From: Bacteroidales bacterium UBA5342
GTDB lineage: Bacteria > Bacteroidota > Bacteroidia > Bacteroidales > UBA5342
DNA length: 7,287 nt
Direction of reading: 5' to 3'
Assembly (NCBI GenBank): GCA_002408065.1
Contig: DHQI01000123.1
Span: 1-7,287 of the forward strand
Below the pieces are notes generated by a model, which saw only the letters and a list, made by a program, of their open reading frames with translations, was not told the DNA's origin and made no database searches. Below are positions 4,971-7,287 of this stretch, in pieces. Each line of letters starts with the position of its first letter. The first letter of the stretch is position 1. The position numbers were made by a program, and so were the translations under genes.

Positions 4971-7287
4971 ATGAACTTTAATAATTATACCATCAAATCG
5001 CAAGAAGCTATTCAACAAGCACAGCAAATTGCACAGGCTTTTGAACATCAACAAATTGAAAATGCTCATATCCTTAAAGCTCTTTTTGAAGTTGATCAAA
5101 ATGTATTGCCTTATGTACTCAACAGGCTTGGGGTTAATGTAGATATTTTTAAAAAGACTTTGGAGAGTATCATTCAAAGCTTTCCTAAAGTGCAAGGTGG
5201 AGAACAGATGCTTTCGAGACAGGCAGTGGCGATGCTAAATACAGCAGCTAATATTGCCAAAAAGATGAAAGATGAATATGTCTCCATAGAACATTTATTA
5301 TTCGCTATGTTGAAGGCAAAAGATGATGTAGCACGTTTGATGCAGGACAATGGTTTGTCTCAAGATGCTTTGTCTGATGCCGTAAATGACTTGCGAAAAG
5401 GACAAAATGTGACCTCGAAATCACAGGAAGATACTTATAATTCTTTGGATAAATATGCAAAGAATCTTAATAAACTTGCTAATGAGGGGCGTTTAGATCC
5501 TGTCATAGGTCGTGATGTAGAGATAAGACGAATTCTTCAGATTTTATCACGACGTACTAAAAATAACCCCATGCTATTGGGGGAGCCGGGGACAGGAAAA
5601 ACGGCTATTGCCGAAGGATTGGCACATCGTTTAGTCAAGGGAGATGTGCCTGATAACTTAAAGGATAAGATTATTTATTCTTTAGATATTAGTGCCCTTA
5701 TTGCAGGGGCTAAATATAAAGGAGAGTTTGAAGAGCGTTTGAAAGCGGTCATCAAAGAAGTTGTAGATGAGGAGGGTAAAGTGGTGCTTTTTATCGATGA
5801 GATACACACTCTTGTAGGTGCTGGTGGTGGAGAGGGTGCCATGGATGCTGCCAATATCCTTAAGCCTGCTTTGGCACGTGGTGAATTGAGAGCTATTGGT
5901 GCCACTACACTAGACGAATATCAAAAATATTTTGAAAAAGATAAGGCCTTGGAACGACGTTTCCAAAAAGTTATAGTGGATGAGCCCGATCGTGAAAGTG
6001 CTATTTCTATTCTAAGAGGAATAAAAGAAAAATATGAAGGGCATCACAAGGTAAGGATAACTGATGGGGCTATCATTTCTGCCGTGGAGTTGTCGCAGAG
6101 GTATATCTCTGACCGTTTTTTGCCCGATAAAGCCATTGACTTAATAGATGAGGCTTCAGCTAAGCTAAGGTTGGAGATGAACTCTAAACCCGAAGAACTA
6201 GATGCCTTTGATCGTAAGATAATGCAGCTAGAGATTGAGCTTGAAGCCATCAAACGTGAGAAGGACAAAGAAAAGGTGTCGTCGATTAAAAGAGAACTTG
6301 CTGACCTTAAAGAAAGACGCGAAAGTATTTATGCTAAGTGGAAATCAGAAAAAAATCTTGTTGATGATATTCAGCATCACAAATCGCTCATAGAACAATA
6401 TAAACAAGAGGCTGAAAGGGCTGAACGAGAAGGTGATTTTGGTAAGGTGGCTGAGCTGCGTTATGGTAAGATACAACAGGAAAATGAATATTTAGCGGCG
6501 ATGCAAGAGCAATTAGCGTCAAAACAAGACGATGCATTGATTAAAGAGGAGGTGACCACTGATGATATTGCCGAGGTGGTGGCTAAATGGACGGGTATAC
6601 CGGTAGCTAAGATGATGCAAGGGGAACGTGAAAAACTTTTGTTACTCGAAGATGAATTGCACAGAAGTGTGGTAGGGCAGCAAGAAGCTATAGAAGTGGT
6701 GTCGGATGCTGTTCGTCGCTCCCGCGCTGACTTACAAGATAGCCACAGGCCTATTGGCTCCTTTCTTTTTCTCGGCACTACTGGTGTGGGAAAAACGGAG
6801 TTGGCAAAGACCTTAGCATCTTATTTGTTTAACGATGAAAATGCCCTGACACGCATTGATATGAGCGAGTACCAAGAACGCCACGCCGTGAGTCGTTTGG
6901 TGGGAGCTCCTCCTGGATATGTGGGCTATGATGAGGGAGGACAATTGACTGAGGCTGTTCGCAGAAAGCCCTATTCGGTTATTTTGCTCGATGAAATAGA
7001 AAAAGCTCATCCCGACACTTTTAATATTCTTTTGCAAGTGCTGGATGAAGGTCGTTTGACGGATAATAAAGGGCGGACTGCCGATTTTAGAAATGCCATC
7101 GTGATTATGACTTCTAATATGGGGGCACATATCATTCAAGAGGATTTGGAAAATCTGGATATGGAGCAGCGTATGCAAGTGGTGGAGGCTACTAAAGGTA
7201 AAGTCTTAGCTTTGATGAAACAATCCATACGTCCCGAATTCCTTAACCGGATTGATGAAATTGTTATGTTTACCCCCCTTAACCGGG
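4971..7287 (+). CDS. clpB: ClpB ATP-dependent protein disaggregase (3' end outside window)
   Basis: The visible 772 residues form a near-complete ClpB/Hsp104-type Hsp100 chaperone, a cytosolic hexamer that works with DnaK-DnaJ-GrpE to pull proteins out of aggregates. The order is: Clp N-terminal domain (about 1-145); first AAA+ module with Walker A GEPGTGKT (204-211), pore-loop KYKGE (248-252), Walker B LFIDE (273-277) and ALERRF arginines (329-330); coiled-coil middle domain (about 400-525), which marks ClpB rather than ClpA or ClpC; second AAA+ module with Walker A GTTGVGKT (602-609), pore-loop GYVGYDEGG (649-657), Walker B ILLDE (671-675), sensor MTSN (713-716) and RPEFLNR (754-760), expected to include the arginine finger. 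No IGF/IGL-type ClpP-binding loop is seen. About 90 C-terminal residues are missing because the window ends. The frame is open throughout. The ATG at 4971 gives the standard N-terminus. An in-frame GTG at 5409 may be a second start. Confidence 0.98.
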   Translation, partial: MNFNNYTIKSQEAIQQAQQIAQAFEHQQIENAHILKALFEVDQNVLPYVLNRLGVNVDIFKKTLESIIQSFPKVQGGEQMLSRQAVAMLNTAANIAKKMKDEYVSIEHLLFAMLKAKDDVARLMQDNGLSQDALSDAVNDLRKGQNVTSKSQEDTYNSLDKYAKNLNKLANEGRLDPVIGRDVEIRRILQILSRRTKNNPMLLGEPGTGKTAIAEGLAHRLVKGDVPDNLKDKIIYSLDISALIAGAKYKGEFEERLKAVIKEVVDEEGKVVLFIDEIHTLVGAGGGEGAMDAANILKPALARGELRAIGATTLDEYQKYFEKDKALERRFQKVIVDEPDRESAISILRGIKEKYEGHHKVRITDGAIISAVELSQRYISDRFLPDKAIDLIDEASAKLRLEMNSKPEELDAFDRKIMQLEIELEAIKREKDKEKVSSIKRELADLKERRESIYAKWKSEKNLVDDIQHHKSLIEQYKQEAERAEREGDFGKVAELRYGKIQQENEYLAAMQEQLASKQDDALIKEEVTTDDIAEVVAKWTGIPVAKMMQGEREKLLLLEDELHRSVVGQQEAIEVVSDAVRRSRADLQDSHRPIGSFLFLGTTGVGKTELAKTLASYLFNDENALTRIDMSEYQERHAVSRLVGAPPGYVGYDEGGQLTEAVRRKPYSVILLDEIEKAHPDTFNILLQVLDEGRLTDNKGRTADFRNAIVIMTSNMGAHIIQEDLENLDMEQRMQVVEATKGKVLALMKQSIRPEFLNRIDEIVMFTPLNR
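5396..5411 (+). promoter_or_regulatory. Possible internal ribosome binding site and GTG start for short ClpB
   Basis: AAAAGGA at 5396-5402 lies six bases before an in-frame GTG at 5409-5411 (residue 147). E. coli ClpB has a known internal GTG start at about residue 149 that yields a form lacking the N-terminal domain. The position matches closely, but Bacteroidetes rely little on Shine-Dalgarno pairing, so function is uncertain. Confidence 0.3.

Noticed and set aside
4875..5195. 106-residue minus-strand open frame overlapping the clpB start
   Set aside because: It is the antisense of the well-conserved ClpB N-terminal domain and matches no family.

Overview
The window looks like chromosomal DNA of a Bacteroidetes bacterium, most likely of the order Bacteroidales. 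This rests on the protein families (a Bacteroidetes-style DinD remnant, RhuM, M20C dipeptidase PepD, a short TtcA-like protein, and ClpB with GTTGVGKT as its second Walker A), on the absence of strong Shine-Dalgarno sequences, and on one match to the Bacteroidetes -7 promoter element TAnnTTTG. All supported genes lie on the + strand.

Region 1 (1-2060) is accessory DNA. It holds an internally deleted and C-terminally truncated dinD-like gene, then an intact rhuM-family gene, inside several layers of repeats. A 54-bp imperfect direct repeat (1-54 and 1850-1923, the second copy carrying a 20-bp insert) brackets the block. A 20-bp imperfect inverted repeat (552-571 and 1598-1617) tightly brackets rhuM. 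An 83-bp hairpin element (1766-1848) and other short palindromes fill the space before the next gene. DinD and RhuM are families often carried as accessory genes of type I restriction-modification loci, but no hsd gene is present here.

Region 2 (2061-4341) is housekeeping: pepD (cytosolic Xaa-His dipeptidase, all metal and catalytic residues present) followed 67 bp later by a ttcA-like tRNA thiolase gene (PP-loop plus three cysteines). The two may be co-transcribed, but their functions are unrelated.

Region 3 (4342-4970) is a 629-bp gap without a convincing gene. It contains a structured element of about 95 bp whose last hairpin runs into a T-rich stretch (probable terminator and possibly a dispersed repeat), and, nearer clpB, three TGTCAT hexamers, two of them inside a perfect 8-bp inverted repeat.

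Region 4 (4971-7287) is clpB, the heat-shock disaggregase, open to the end of the window with about 90 C-terminal residues missing. It has a possible internal GTG start matching the place where other bacteria make a short ClpB.

I did not find a clear new multi-gene system. The most unusual part is the repeat-bounded dinD-remnant/rhuM block.
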